A DNA stretch of 64,000 bases from Marinicellulosiphila megalodicopiae. Lineage in GTDB: Bacteria > Pseudomonadota > Gammaproteobacteria > Pseudomonadales > Natronospirillaceae. Positions 17,639 to 26,079 of the stretch are shown piece by piece. Within the stretch, counting starts at the first letter, position 1, and the number at the start of each line of letters is the position of its first letter. The stretch spans positions 248,001 to 312,000 of the forward strand of contig NZ_AP023087.1 of assembly GCF_045862395.1 (NCBI RefSeq), read 5' to 3'. The notes below the pieces were generated by a model that saw only the letters and a list, made by a program, of their open reading frames with translations, was not told the origin of the DNA and did no database searches. A program made the translations under genes and the position numbers.

Positions 17639-19144
17639 ATGTCACTTAGTGTTGTGCATTCGCGTGCAAAAGTTGGGGTACAGGCGCCTATAGTTACCGT
17701 TGAGGTGCATCTATCTAATGGATTGCCATCAATGAGTATTGTTGGATTACCAGAGGCAGCGGTTAAAGAAAGTAAAGACCGAGTGCGAAGTGCGATTATG
17801 AATTCACATTTCGAATTTCCAGATGGAAGAATTACAGTGAATTTGGCCCCTGCAGATTTACCAAAAGAAGGGGGGCGCTTTGATTTGGCCATAGCAATCG
17901 GAATTTTGGCAGCAAGTGAGCAGATTCCAAAAGACGCTTTGAATGAATATGAATTTTTAGGTGAACTTGCTTTAACTGGTGATATTCGTTGCATTTTAGG
18001 TGGGCTAACCGCATCCATCGCCAGTCAAAAAGATAATCGCCAACTGATTTTACCAGTAGAAAACGCCCAAGAAGCAAGCTTACCCAAACAAGCAACAGTA
18101 TACGCAGCAAAAAGTTTATTAGCAGTCTGTGCACACTTAACTGGACATACAAAATTAGATCAATATCAGCACGACTACTCAAAAGATCCTATTTCAAAAT
18201 CATTATGCCTAAGCGATGTGAAAGGGCAATTCGGAGCAAAGCGCGCTTTAGAAGTAGCAGCGGCGGGAGCGCATAATCTTCTGTATTTTGGTCCGCCAGG
18301 TACAGGTAAAACATTATTATCAAATCGCTTAGCATCTATTTTGCCGCCACCTACAGAGGAGGAGGCCTTAGAGATTGCTGCTATTCAATCTATTGTGGGC
18401 TTGCCATTGAATTGGCAATCGAGGCCGTTTAGGGCGCCGCACCATACCTCATCTGCTGTGGCGCTAGTGGGAGGCGGTTCTTATCCAAAACCTGGCGAGA
18501 TCACCCTAGCCCATAATGGGGTGTTGTTTTTAGATGAATTACCTGAATTCAGTCGCCAAGTCCTTGATGTATTAAGGGAGCCCTTAGAGTCGGGTTCGGT
18601 TTTAATTTCAAGAGCGGCTAAACAAATGGTGTTCCCGGCTCAGTTTCAATTAATCGCGGCGATGAATCCAACGCCAGGCGGTTATGGTGCAAGTGACTCA
18701 AGAACAAAACGATATCACCCAGATCAAATCAAACGGTATTTAGCCAAGTTATCAGGGCCTTTTTTAGACCGAATTGATATGCACGTAGAAGTACCTGCGT
18801 TACCAAATGAGATCCTAAGCTCAAGCGAGATAAGTGAAAGCAGTGCAGACGTGATGTTACGCACACAACAAGCAAGGCAGAGGCAGTATCAAAGACAGCA
18901 AAAATCGAACGCTAAATTATCAAACAAAGAGATAGAGAAATTTTGTATATTAGAGGCAGATCAAAAGCTGTTAATGAGTCAGGCTATGAAGCAAATGAAA
19001 TTATCAGCACGTTCGTACCATCGAATATTAAAGGTGGCTAGAACAGTAGCGGATATGAAGGAGTTAGAGAAAATTGATAGCGCTTGCTTAAGCGAAGCGC
19101 TGGGGTATCGCCAGCTAGAACAATTGCTGGCGAATATTAGTTAA
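17639..19144 (+). CDS. comM: ComM/YifB family AAA+ ATPase (Mg-chelatase-like)
   Basis: The 501-residue protein has the N-terminal ChlI-like domain (VEVHLSNGLPSMSIVGLPEAA; NLAPADLPKEGGRFDLAIA), an AAA+ core with Walker A GPPGTGKTLL at about residue 219 and Walker B GVLFLDELPEF, the FRAPHHTSS sensor segment, and a C-terminal Mg-chelatase subdomain ending LEQLLA. ComM is a hexameric helicase that promotes branch migration during integration of transformed DNA. Length equals the family norm. It converges with the haem-sensor gene, with 17 bp between their stops. Confidence 0.95.
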   Translation: MSLSVVHSRAKVGVQAPIVTVEVHLSNGLPSMSIVGLPEAAVKESKDRVRSAIMNSHFEFPDGRITVNLAPADLPKEGGRFDLAIAIGILAASEQIPKDALNEYEFLGELALTGDIRCILGGLTASIASQKDNRQLILPVENAQEASLPKQATVYAAKSLLAVCAHLTGHTKLDQYQHDYSKDPISKSLCLSDVKGQFGAKRALEVAAAGAHNLLYFGPPGTGKTLLSNRLASILPPPTEEEALEIAAIQSIVGLPLNWQSRPFRAPHHTSSAVALVGGGSYPKPGEITLAHNGVLFLDELPEFSRQVLDVLREPLESGSVLISRAAKQMVFPAQFQLIAAMNPTPGGYGASDSRTKRYHPDQIKRYLAKLSGPFLDRIDMHVEVPALPNEILSSSEISESSADVMLRTQQARQRQYQRQQKSNAKLSNKEIEKFCILEADQKLLMSQAMKQMKLSARSYHRILKVARTVADMKELEKIDSACLSEALGYRQLEQLLANIS

Positions 19145-19161
19145 TTGTGACTATTTAAGTG

Positions 19162-20136
19162 CTATTTGTTTTCTTTGTTCTTGCGCTCTTGTTTTCTAAG
19201 TTTGGCTTTGTCAAAAATAGTTTTTAAATTTGAATATTTATCCGCCGTGTATTCATAGCTATTTTTTAAGCGAGATAATGCAATGGTTAATTTGTAAACT
19301 TCGTTTTTAGAATCGTCATTCATGTGATTAGAGTTTAATTCAGAAGGCTGCCCTTTTGAAACGGCATCAGCCACTTTAGCAAGGCTATTAATTGGTTTTA
19401 AAATCAGCATCCAAACAAACCAAAGCACCAAGCAAAAAGATAAAACAACAAGTGATATTTCAAAAATTGAGTCACGTAAAACACTCACCAAGCGTGTTGA
19501 AAATGATTCAGTTTGAAGCTCAACACTGATTACGCCTGCCAAATCCCCTGTTTGAAAGCCAAACCCGTCATGTCGATTTGGAAAGTTAATAACAGATGCT
19601 GGAGCGTCTTCAGGCCGGCCATGGCAGCGAATGCAGCCTGCTTTGTGATAAACAGGTTTGGCATAACGGTATTTACCATTAACCATTTTAAAATATTCTG
19701 GCTCAGAATCTGCATTTTGTGAAGAAATTGAAATTATGGCCTCAGACTCGAATGAATCTGGCTTGTTTTTAGGGTTCATGTAGTTTTCAGATGTCATTCT
19801 GAAGGTTGCAGGAGAATTAGATTGAGCAATTTGCTCGGAATATTCACGAGTAGCAAGAGCCGGATTCTTAGAATACATTTCCACAGGTTCTTGTGTAGTT
19901 GCATCTAATAGGCTGCGATGACCTAAATATGATCGATCATTGGTTACCCATACACCACCATTAGAGTTTACCCAAGCGCTAAATGACTCAACATTATTAA
20001 CAACAATACGGGCTTGAGTACGTAACTCTTCTTCATATACATCTTTAAATATTGAAAAATATGCAAATCCATTTAAAAGAAGCATAATTAAAAGTACGAA
20101 AATAAAGCGAATTCGAAAGGAAATATTATTTAGCAT
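19162..20136 (-). CDS. Membrane haem-c sensor: Tll0287-like (DUF3365) domain plus HAMP, no output domain
   Basis: The 324-residue protein has TM1 at residues 10-30 and a periplasmic region with NVESFSAWVN, MNPKNKPDSFE and KPVYHKAGCIRCHG, then TM2 at about 221-245 and a HAMP-type segment KPINSLAKVADAVSKG. The CIRCH motif (168-172) is a c-type haem attachment site typical of DUF3365/Tll0287-like sensors, which detect redox state or gas ligands. After HAMP only about 30 residues of basic coiled coil remain; there is no kinase, cyclase or methyl-accepting domain, so it must signal through a partner. The 82-residue gene 10 bp upstream is the obvious candidate to be co-expressed. Confidence 0.85.
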   Translation of the reverse strand: MLNNISFRIRFIFVLLIMLLLNGFAYFSIFKDVYEEELRTQARIVVNNVESFSAWVNSNGGVWVTNDRSYLGHRSLLDATTQEPVEMYSKNPALATREYSEQIAQSNSPATFRMTSENYMNPKNKPDSFESEAIISISSQNADSEPEYFKMVNGKYRYAKPVYHKAGCIRCHGRPEDAPASVINFPNRHDGFGFQTGDLAGVISVELQTESFSTRLVSVLRDSIFEISLVVLSFCLVLWFVWMLILKPINSLAKVADAVSKGQPSELNSNHMNDDSKNEVYKLTIALSRLKNSYEYTADKYSNLKTIFDKAKLRKQERKNKENK

Positions 20137-20146
20137 TATAGGGTCC

Positions 20147-20395
20147 CTAGCTAAATTTCAAAATTGCATTCACATCATTATTGAATGCTTTGATTTGAGA
20201 TTTATTTGTGAGTTGAGATGACAGCATTGTTGAATAGGAGAACAAGCTTGAAGGGCGTATTTTACCACGAGTTGTGAGTAGTTCCCATTGTTCGGCGCAG
20301 ATTTGCTCGCCAGCAGGTCCCATATAATTGATAAATGAGGTATCAATTTTTTGTTTCAATTGTTTAACAATCGGTAAAATTTGCTGTGGCGCCAT
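20147..20395 (-). CDS. Small cytoplasmic protein, probable partner of the haem sensor
   Basis: The 82-residue product has no signal or membrane segment. YMGPAGEQICAEQWELLTTR is reminiscent of the short DUF8082-like helical domain that ends with a I/M-GP-x-A/G motif in signalling proteins, but the match is by eye only. It starts the transcript and its stop lies 10 bp before the sensor ATG, so the two are almost certainly one operon. A regulatory or adaptor role for the output-less sensor is inference. Confidence 0.65.
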   Translation of the reverse strand: MAPQQILPIVKQLKQKIDTSFINYMGPAGEQICAEQWELLTTRGKIRPSSLFSYSTMLSSQLTNKSQIKAFNNDVNAILKFS

Positions 20396-20495
20396 ATAAA
20401 AACCAAAAAATAAGGAAAAACTAAAACTGGATTGTACCAGTTTTGTTCATACTGCCAAAATTAAATGGGAAATTACTTGAGTTAATAAGCAATAT

Positions 20496-21491
20496 CTATC
20501 TAAATTCATCCATTGCGTTAGGGAAATTGTACCAAAATACGCTTCCGTGATTGAGTATAGATGAAAATATTGAGCATCGAAATGGTTCGTCTTCAATAAT
20601 GCAGGTCGAATTCTCAATTTTAAGGTTAGATAAACTCACGCTTGCTTCAGGGTAAGGTTTTAACGCTTGCGATTCGAAGTATTCAATATCATCAAAAAAC
20701 CCAATCGATGTTTCTTGGGCATGACAGGTCCTGCAGGCTGAACCGCCACTTGTTAATCGAATGTGATCATATGGGGTTCCATAATTTATTTCTTGAGTTA
20801 CTGGGAATAAAATTTCTGCCTTAATTGATCGTGTGTCAGATGTTAACAAACTTAGTTCAAGTGGATGCTGCTCATCTTCCACAGCCAAAGCTGGGTCCCT
20901 ATCTTGGTCTGGAACCGCAGAAAGTAATAATTGAGTATTATAAATATTGATAAATATTCTAGGGCTACGCGCCCCTATTGCAGGTTGAGCACTTATTCCG
21001 TTTCTGGTGGCGTTTATTTTTAAAGGTCTAGTAAGGGATTCTAAAAAGCAGGCAAGTGTTACTGGTTTAGGCATGGCATTTATCCAATCGACCGTACTTT
21101 CAATATCGGTTAACAGTAAGCCTTCTGGTGCTGAACATGGATTTTTTTGGGAGGAGAAGTAAACATATTTATCTTCCCAGTTTAAAATGCCATCATTATC
21201 GATATCTTCGTCTGAATTATCACCAATCAAATCGCCATCAAAATCCGACCATTCGGTGTCATCTAATGCAAACGCATCTTCTTCATCAATTACACCATCA
21301 TTATCGTCGTCTGCGTCAGCATTATTGCCGATACCATCCAAGTCTGTATCAAGCCATTCATCTGAGTTATTAGGAAACGCATCAGCACTATCCAGATATC
21401 CATCTTTGTCAGAATCATTTAAGTCATCGACAATTTCAAGACAGCTTGGAAGTGTAAAAGTAAAAATAATACAAAATAATAATATACGCAT
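20496..21491 (-). CDS. Ca-binding (TSP3-type) lipoprotein with a CxxCH haem site
   Basis: The product is 331 residues. MRILLFCIIFTFTLPSC is a lipoprotein signal with Cys17. Residues 25-105 are thrombospondin-type-3 Asp-rich loops (DSDKDGYLDSADAFPNN, DADDDNDGVIDEEDAF, DEDIDNDGILNWED). The rest is a beta-rich domain of unknown family containing GGSACRTCHAQETSIG, a single c-type haem attachment motif. An outer-membrane haem lipoprotein could pass electrons or sense redox; this is inference. Its neighbour, the DUF3365 sensor 360 bp downstream, also carries one CxxCH, so the two may act together. Confidence 0.75.
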   Translation of the reverse strand: MRILLFCIIFTFTLPSCLEIVDDLNDSDKDGYLDSADAFPNNSDEWLDTDLDGIGNNADADDDNDGVIDEEDAFALDDTEWSDFDGDLIGDNSDEDIDNDGILNWEDKYVYFSSQKNPCSAPEGLLLTDIESTVDWINAMPKPVTLACFLESLTRPLKINATRNGISAQPAIGARSPRIFINIYNTQLLLSAVPDQDRDPALAVEDEQHPLELSLLTSDTRSIKAEILFPVTQEINYGTPYDHIRLTSGGSACRTCHAQETSIGFFDDIEYFESQALKPYPEASVSLSNLKIENSTCIIEDEPFRCSIFSSILNHGSVFWYNFPNAMDEFR

Positions 21492-21591
21492 ATTGATCGA
21501 CCGGTGACCGTTGGAAGTTGTTTGTGATCAAATTATACAAGATTGAGATTTTAAAAAGGTTAAATTGAGTTACTCATGGATGGGTAGAAAC

Positions 21592-21633
21592 GCCAAGTTT
21601 TGTTTGAAAAAGAGAACTACTTGGCTTTTTTTT
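21592..21633 (+). terminator. Inverted repeat with T-tract between two minus-strand genes
   Basis: GCCAAGT at 21592-21598 pairs with ACTTGGC at 21619-21625 and is followed on the plus strand by eight T. The loop is long (20 bases). On the minus strand the T-run is poor, so the orientation fits neither neighbour well. Confidence 0.4.
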
Positions 21634-21638
21634 ATTTA

Positions 21639-22493
21639 TTACTGATCTTCCAGAATTGAGTCGACTTCATCGTAGCCGAAGTGTTTTCTTCCTATTTTAA
21701 TATAGCTTGGTCGTTGATTCTGCTTGATAAAATTTAGCATGACGTCTTTATTTTCAGGAAATGTTTTAGAAAAATCACCAAGTCTATTTAGCATTGCAGC
21801 CTTAATTGTTTTATTAAATTTCTTGTCCAAATTAGTGATTAACCATTGGTTATGAATCAATGTTTCTTTTAATCGGCGAATAGCTTCTGCTCTATCACTT
21901 GTATTCATATCAAGCCAGTCAGTCTTCTCTTTATCAGTTGATATTGAAGTCGATAAATCTTTACTGGTATGGATGTCTTTGAGTAGATTTAATTTAAATG
22001 TATTAAATCTTTTGGATGTTTGATCGTTTTCTCCTAATCCATTTCTCTCTCTTATGTCTATTATTTCCAAGACACCTTGCTCGGTAATTAATTTATTATT
22101 AATAGCAATTATTAACACTCTAGTAGTAAGTGAAAATATTTGTTCAGTTCGTTGGTTTATTGTTTTTATATTCTCATTTAATGGAATGATTTTGAATGAT
22201 TCAAAAAGTCTGGCGAACAAAATTTCTAGTTGTTGTTTGGTATAGTTTTTATGATATGCATTAATGCTACTTATGTAGTGTGCGAAATATCTAATGTCAT
22301 TGAAATGATCCTCAAAATTAGAGCTGTTTTCTAGGAATGTTTTAGCTAGGTTTGGATCGTTATAGGACGGTAGAACTACAAAGTCAAGGCCTAACATGGC
22401 TGGTTTATCTAAGAATGGGTTTTCGTAATTTGGTTCTTGGGCATATAAGTTTGTAAATATAAGAAGTGAAAAGATGAAAAATGAAAGTTTCAT
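21639..22493 (-). CDS. Exported protein of unknown function
   Basis: I do not recognise this 284-residue protein. It begins MKLSFFIFSLLIFTNLYAQE, a signal peptide with a likely cleavage after YA, so it is periplasmic or secreted. The mature part is helical and charged (RAEAIRRLKETLIHNQWLIT; NKDVMLNFIKQN), without cysteine or a visible catalytic motif. It lies alone, with terminator-like hairpins on both sides. Confidence 0.65.
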   Translation of the reverse strand: MKLSFFIFSLLIFTNLYAQEPNYENPFLDKPAMLGLDFVVLPSYNDPNLAKTFLENSSNFEDHFNDIRYFAHYISSINAYHKNYTKQQLEILFARLFESFKIIPLNENIKTINQRTEQIFSLTTRVLIIAINNKLITEQGVLEIIDIRERNGLGENDQTSKRFNTFKLNLLKDIHTSKDLSTSISTDKEKTDWLDMNTSDRAEAIRRLKETLIHNQWLITNLDKKFNKTIKAAMLNRLGDFSKTFPENKDVMLNFIKQNQRPSYIKIGRKHFGYDEVDSILEDQ

Positions 22494-22548
22494 TGTTAGT
22501 CCTCAAAGTTGAGGTTGAAAGTTTATATTGTTTTTTGTTAAGTAAAAA

Positions 22549-22585
22549 GAAAACCCTGTGTTTTTGTATAAATAACAGGGTTTTA
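22549..22585. terminator. Terminator after pspC
   Basis: AAAACCCTGT at 22550-22559 pairs with ACAGGGTTTT at 22575-22584. A and T tracts on both sides make it bidirectional. It lies just past the pspC stop codon. Confidence 0.8.
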
Positions 22586-22588
22586 TAA

Positions 22589-23110
22589 TTATTTTTCTAA
22601 ATTAGAAAATTCTTGCTCCATCTTAAATTTATTAGACGTCACATATCGCTCCATTTCTTCGATGCGGCGTTTGGCTTTTTTAATTCTAAGTCGAGTGCGA
22701 TCAATTCTTACTTTTGAACTTTCTTTTTTACTGAATACGGTTTTAGGTCGATAATCTCGAATGCTTTCATCATATTCAACTTTAACGTCATAAGGTGTGT
22801 CGTCTTCTTGTGGCCTTGGTGAAATAAGCATACAGGCTAAAATGTAACCACAAACTGCTGGGAAAAAACCAGTAAAAAATAAAGCGATAACAAATAAAAC
22901 ACGCATGACACTATGATCAATACCGAAATGATCGCCTATGCCTGAACAGACCCCAGCGATAATTTTATTCTTTTTGTTCCGGTATAAATTGATGCCATAT
23001 CCACTCATAGAATTTTTTTTGTGCTGAGAATATTCTCGTTTGATGTCATTGGCATTCTTAAAATTATTGCATTTATTCTCATGATGAGTGCGTTTATGTC
23101 TATGATGCAT
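22589..23110 (-). CDS. pspC: Phage-shock protein C
   Basis: Starting at ATG 23108-23110 gives 173 residues; GAGGAG lies 6 bp upstream of it. A longer frame to 23161 would overlap pspB deeply and is less likely. The PspC domain is clear: INLYRNKKNKIIAGVCSGIG, DHFGIDHSVMRVLFVIALFF, then an amphipathic TM and a charged coiled-coil tail rich in Arg, Lys and Glu. It also has a His-rich basic N-terminus (MHHRHKRTHHE). PspC is an inner-membrane protein that, with PspB, recruits PspA to stressed membrane. Its start overlaps the pspB stop, implying coupled translation. Confidence 0.93.
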   Translation of the reverse strand: MHHRHKRTHHENKCNNFKNANDIKREYSQHKKNSMSGYGINLYRNKKNKIIAGVCSGIGDHFGIDHSVMRVLFVIALFFTGFFPAVCGYILACMLISPRPQEDDTPYDVKVEYDESIRDYRPKTVFSKKESSKVRIDRTRLRIKKAKRRIEEMERYVTSNKFKMEQEFSNLEK

Positions 23111-23354
23111 CAGAGTCTCCTCGGTGTTCTTTTTGTGCTCTCCAATTTTTATGAGAGTCATCTAAAATACTTTCGAGCGTTTCTATTCTATCTAATAAAT
23201 CATCGACTGATTCCAGCACTTCATCCATACGTAAACGATCATCTTCATCAATGCCAGATATCAATTTATTTTTATGGGTGTAATAGGTGCCAAGAATTGT
23301 TGGAACCACGACAACCATAAAAATGATTGCTAATACAAATATTTGCCAGCTCAT
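23100..23354 (-). CDS. pspB: Phage-shock protein B
   Basis: The 84-residue protein has one N-terminal TM (IFVLAIIFMVVVVPTILG), a short cytoplasmic region with ISGIDEDDRLRMDEVLESVDDL and a coiled-coil C-terminus LLDRIETLESILDDSHKNWR, the normal PspB plan including the trailing WR. It partners PspC in sensing envelope stress. It is 9 bp downstream of pspA. Confidence 0.93.
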   Translation of the reverse strand: MSWQIFVLAIIFMVVVVPTILGTYYTHKNKLISGIDEDDRLRMDEVLESVDDLLDRIETLESILDDSHKNWRAQKEHRGDSDAS

Positions 23355-23363
23355 AGGATAACC

Positions 23364-24035
23364 TTATTTTTCTTTTTCAGATTGTAACTGTTGCTTTAAT
23401 GCTTCCAGTTCACTGTTTATTTTTTCATCTTTTTCAAGATCTTCAAATTGTGAAGACAAATCAGAGTCACTGTTGATGTCATAAGATTCTAGCTCACCTT
23501 CAAGTTGGTCAATGCGACGCTCAAAACGATCCAGTTTATCAAATGCATTATTTACAGCATTTTTATGTGATTGTCGTTTTACTTTAACACGATTTTCCAC
23601 TGTTTTATGGCGCATTTGAAGTGTTTTTTGTTTGGCTCTTGCGTCATTGATTTTTAATTGAAGCTGATCAATTTCATCAGTTAAATGCGCTAAGTGCTCA
23701 TCTAAATTGTCAAAGTCTGCTTGACTGATAGCAACCTCATCAAGCAAAGCTTGTTTTTCAGCTAACGCGCCACGGGCTAAATCTTCACGATTTTTGCTAA
23801 TTGCTAATTTTGCTTTTTCGCCCCATTGCGCCGCTTCATCTTGTAGGCGAATTAAGCGACGCGATGCTGTTTTTTTATCAGCAATCACTTTAGCTGATGA
23901 TGATCTGACTTCAATTAATGTTTCTTCCATTTCTTGAATGATCAAGCGAATCATCTTTTTTGGATCTTCTGCCTTATCAAGTAAAGCGGTTAGATTGGAA
24001 TTTACAATGTCTGTTAAGCGAGAAAAAATACCCAT
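23364..24035 (-). CDS. pspA: Phage-shock protein A
   Basis: The 223-residue protein begins MGIFSRLTDIVNSNLTALLDKAEDPKKMIR, the amphipathic helix and PspA/IM30 signature (split here: MGIFSRLTDIVNSNL). The rest is coiled coil. PspA polymerises on damaged inner membrane to hold the proton-motive force and, when free, inhibits PspF. AGGAG lies just before the ATG and overlaps the stop of the small upstream gene. Confidence 0.97.
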   Translation of the reverse strand: MGIFSRLTDIVNSNLTALLDKAEDPKKMIRLIIQEMEETLIEVRSSSAKVIADKKTASRRLIRLQDEAAQWGEKAKLAISKNREDLARGALAEKQALLDEVAISQADFDNLDEHLAHLTDEIDQLQLKINDARAKQKTLQMRHKTVENRVKVKRQSHKNAVNNAFDKLDRFERRIDQLEGELESYDINSDSDLSSQFEDLEKDEKINSELEALKQQLQSEKEK

Positions 24036-24047
24036 ATTCTAATACTC

Positions 24048-24218
24048 CTATCGAGCGACGTTAAAAAATTTATGTAATGCCTGTTTAACCATGACAATAA
24101 CGAAAACGAATCCAGCAATCGTGCCGATCATCGCAATAAGGCCAAATGCCCATAAAGCAATCACTACACCCACAATGGTGAACATGATGCTTGTGAAAAG
24201 GTTGGGTTTGTTATCCAT
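24048..24218 (-). CDS. 56-residue membrane protein, first gene of the psp operon
   Basis: The minus strand from ATG 24216-24218 encodes MDNKPNLFTSIMFTIVGVVI followed by ALWAFGLIAMIGTIAGFVFVIVMV and a basic tail QALHKFFNVAR, ending with TAG at 24048. Two short hydrophobic segments are predicted. An AGAGAG sequence precedes the start, and the stop TAG is part of the pspA Shine-Dalgarno (TAGGAG). The gene lies between the sigma-54 promoter and pspA, so it must be co-transcribed with the stress operon. It does not resemble PspD, and is shorter than PspG; it may play a comparable accessory role. Confidence 0.75.
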   Translation of the reverse strand: MDNKPNLFTSIMFTIVGVVIALWAFGLIAMIGTIAGFVFVIVMVKQALHKFFNVAR

Positions 24219-24256
24219 GACGAACTCTCTTAGTTAATAAATTATATTTTCTATAT

Positions 24257-24272
24257 AGCGAATGCTGTGCCA
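24257..24272 (-). promoter_or_regulatory. Sigma-54 (-24/-12) promoter of the psp operon
   Basis: The minus strand reads TGGCACAGCATTCGCT. This matches the RpoN consensus TGGCACR-N4-TTGCW with one mismatch (TCGC for TTGC) and exact GG/GC spacing. It lies about 39 bp before the first ATG of the operon and faces away from pspF, as in E. coli. It should be fired by PspF. Confidence 0.88.
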
Positions 24273-24447
24273 ACTTTGTAAGTTATTGAATTATAAGGTT
24301 TTTATTGTGTTTATGGTGGTTTATTGATAAATAATATTGGTTAAATATACTTAATAGGTTAAATTAACTGGTGATAAATGCTTATTTAATATGCCAAAAG
24401 TCACACTTTGTTCAATCTTTAATCATTAAAAAAACGCTGAGGCCAAC

Positions 24448-25452
24448 ATGCAAAACACCAACATTATTACTCAGTCAAACACCATGAGTGACTGCTTAGA
24501 GCACGTTTCTAAAGCGGCTAAATTGAATCGACCGATGCTGGTTTGTGGTGAGCGCGGAAGCGGCAAAGAAATGATCGCCGCGCGCTTGCATTATTTGTCT
24601 TCTCGTTGGGAGCAGCCATACATTAAAGTAAACTGCGCAGCATTAACCGAAACCTTATTGGAATCTGAATTATTTGGCCATGAAGCTGGAGCATTTACCG
24701 GTGCATCCAAAGTTCATAAAGGTAAGTTTGAACGAGCAGATGGCGGAACATTATTTTTAGATGAAGTCGGCACCATGAGTGGTGCGTTACAAGAAAAATT
24801 ATTGCGTGTCATCGAGTACGGGGAATTCGAACGAGTAGGCAGTCAAACGTTGCGTCAATTAGATGTAAGAGTGATAGGGGCAACTCATGAAGACTTGCCA
24901 AAAATGGTCGATGAAGGTCATTTTCGAGCAGATCTTTTAGATCGTTTAGCATTTGATGTCATCAACGTGCCGCCCCTTCGTGAGCGCGACCAAGATGTTG
25001 AATTATTAGCGGAACACTTTGCGCAAAAAATGGCGCTAGAATTAGAGTGGCCATATTTTCCAGGTTTTAGTAAAAAATGCATGACACAATTAAATCAAGA
25101 AAAATGGCCGGGTAATATTAGACAATTAAAAAATACAATTGAGCGCAGTATGTATTTATGGATGGATGAAGACGAAGTGGCATCAGGTGAATTAAAACAA
25201 ATTTCATCGTTGATTTTAGATCCATTTGCAAAAGATCATCTTGATGTTTTAGATTTGAAAAATGAAAAAAAATCGAAAAAAATTATGCCGTTTTCAATGA
25301 AAGTAAAAATGGAAGAACAAGAAAAAAATTATCTAAAACAAGCATTAATTCAAAGCGATTTTAAACAAGTCAAAGCCGCGGAATTTTTGCAAATTACCTA
25401 TCATCAAATAAGAGCATTGATCCGTAAATACCCAGAGGTTCTAAATAAATAA
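24448..25452 (+). CDS. pspF: Psp operon transcriptional activator PspF
   Basis: The 334-residue protein is a sigma-54 enhancer-binding protein without an N-terminal receiver domain, as expected for PspF. Visible motifs: Walker A GERGSGKE near residue 33, GAFTGA loop that touches sigma-54 (in EAGAFTGASK), Walker B GGTLFLDE, an R-finger region FRADLLDRL, and a C-terminal Fis-like helix-turn-helix (QVKAAEFLQITYHQIRALIR). PspA inhibits its ATPase. It is divergent from the operon and converges with the GNAT gene, the stops being 6 bp apart. Confidence 0.96.
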   Translation: MQNTNIITQSNTMSDCLEHVSKAAKLNRPMLVCGERGSGKEMIAARLHYLSSRWEQPYIKVNCAALTETLLESELFGHEAGAFTGASKVHKGKFERADGGTLFLDEVGTMSGALQEKLLRVIEYGEFERVGSQTLRQLDVRVIGATHEDLPKMVDEGHFRADLLDRLAFDVINVPPLRERDQDVELLAEHFAQKMALELEWPYFPGFSKKCMTQLNQEKWPGNIRQLKNTIERSMYLWMDEDEVASGELKQISSLILDPFAKDHLDVLDLKNEKKSKKIMPFSMKVKMEEQEKNYLKQALIQSDFKQVKAAEFLQITYHQIRALIRKYPEVLNK

Positions 25453-25457
25453 AAATA

Positions 25458-26057
25458 TTAGTTGGAAGGTAAAGCTCGGTTGTTGAGTTTAAAATTCAAA
25501 TTTTGTTTAACCCCCGCCCATTCATTGCTGATAATGCTAAAAATAACGGAGTCACGAATACGGCCATTTGGCATGATGCGATCATTCCTTAAAATACCTT
25601 CTTGTTTAGCGCCTAATCGCAAAATAGCATTTCGTGAAGTGGTGTTCATATAATCTGTTAAAAACTCCATACGAATTAATTGCATGGTTTCAAACCCATG
25701 AGTCAACATCAATAATTTAGCTTCAGTATTAATCGCCGATTTTTGAAAAGACTTAGCAATAAACGTAAAACCTATTTCACATTTTTTGTGGGCAGGTTGA
25801 TATTGCATAAAACGTGTTGAGCCGATTACCTTGCCACTTTTAATATCAATGGTTGCAAAAGTCAGTCCAAAATCATTTTCAAATTGATCAATCGCTATTT
25901 GAATAAACGCATCCACATTGTCAGGGTGGGGCACTAATGTGAAGAATAATTCATTCAAATCCCCATCTTTAATCGCATCACAAATACCCTGTTTGTGCTC
26001 AAAACTTAATGGCTCAAGTCGAACGTGCTGTCCTTGTAATGTGGTGCGATTAAACAT
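25458..26057 (-). CDS. GNAT acetyltransferase of RimJ/RimL type
   Basis: The 199-residue protein opens NRTTLQGQHVRLEPLSFEHK, then GSTRFMQYQPAHKKCEIGFTFI, FQKSAINTEAKLLMLTHGFE, and NAILRLGAKQEGILRNDRIMPNGRIRDSVIF (in parts), the order seen in ribosomal-protein-like N-acetyltransferases. It should transfer an acetyl group from acetyl-CoA to an amine; the substrate cannot be told. It lies upstream of nothing else in its direction, 22 bp after the pgpA stop codon, so read-through from pgpA is possible. Confidence 0.88.
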   Translation of the reverse strand: MFNRTTLQGQHVRLEPLSFEHKQGICDAIKDGDLNELFFTLVPHPDNVDAFIQIAIDQFENDFGLTFATIDIKSGKVIGSTRFMQYQPAHKKCEIGFTFIAKSFQKSAINTEAKLLMLTHGFETMQLIRMEFLTDYMNTTSRNAILRLGAKQEGILRNDRIMPNGRIRDSVIFSIISNEWAGVKQNLNFKLNNRALPSN

Positions 26058-26079
26058 GGTGCGTTCCTAATATGGATAT

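Noticed and set aside
21128..21507. Plus-strand Ser-rich frames opposite the TSP3 lipoprotein gene
   Set aside because: They are antisense shadows of Asp-rich repeats; the minus-strand frame has the signal peptide and domain structure.
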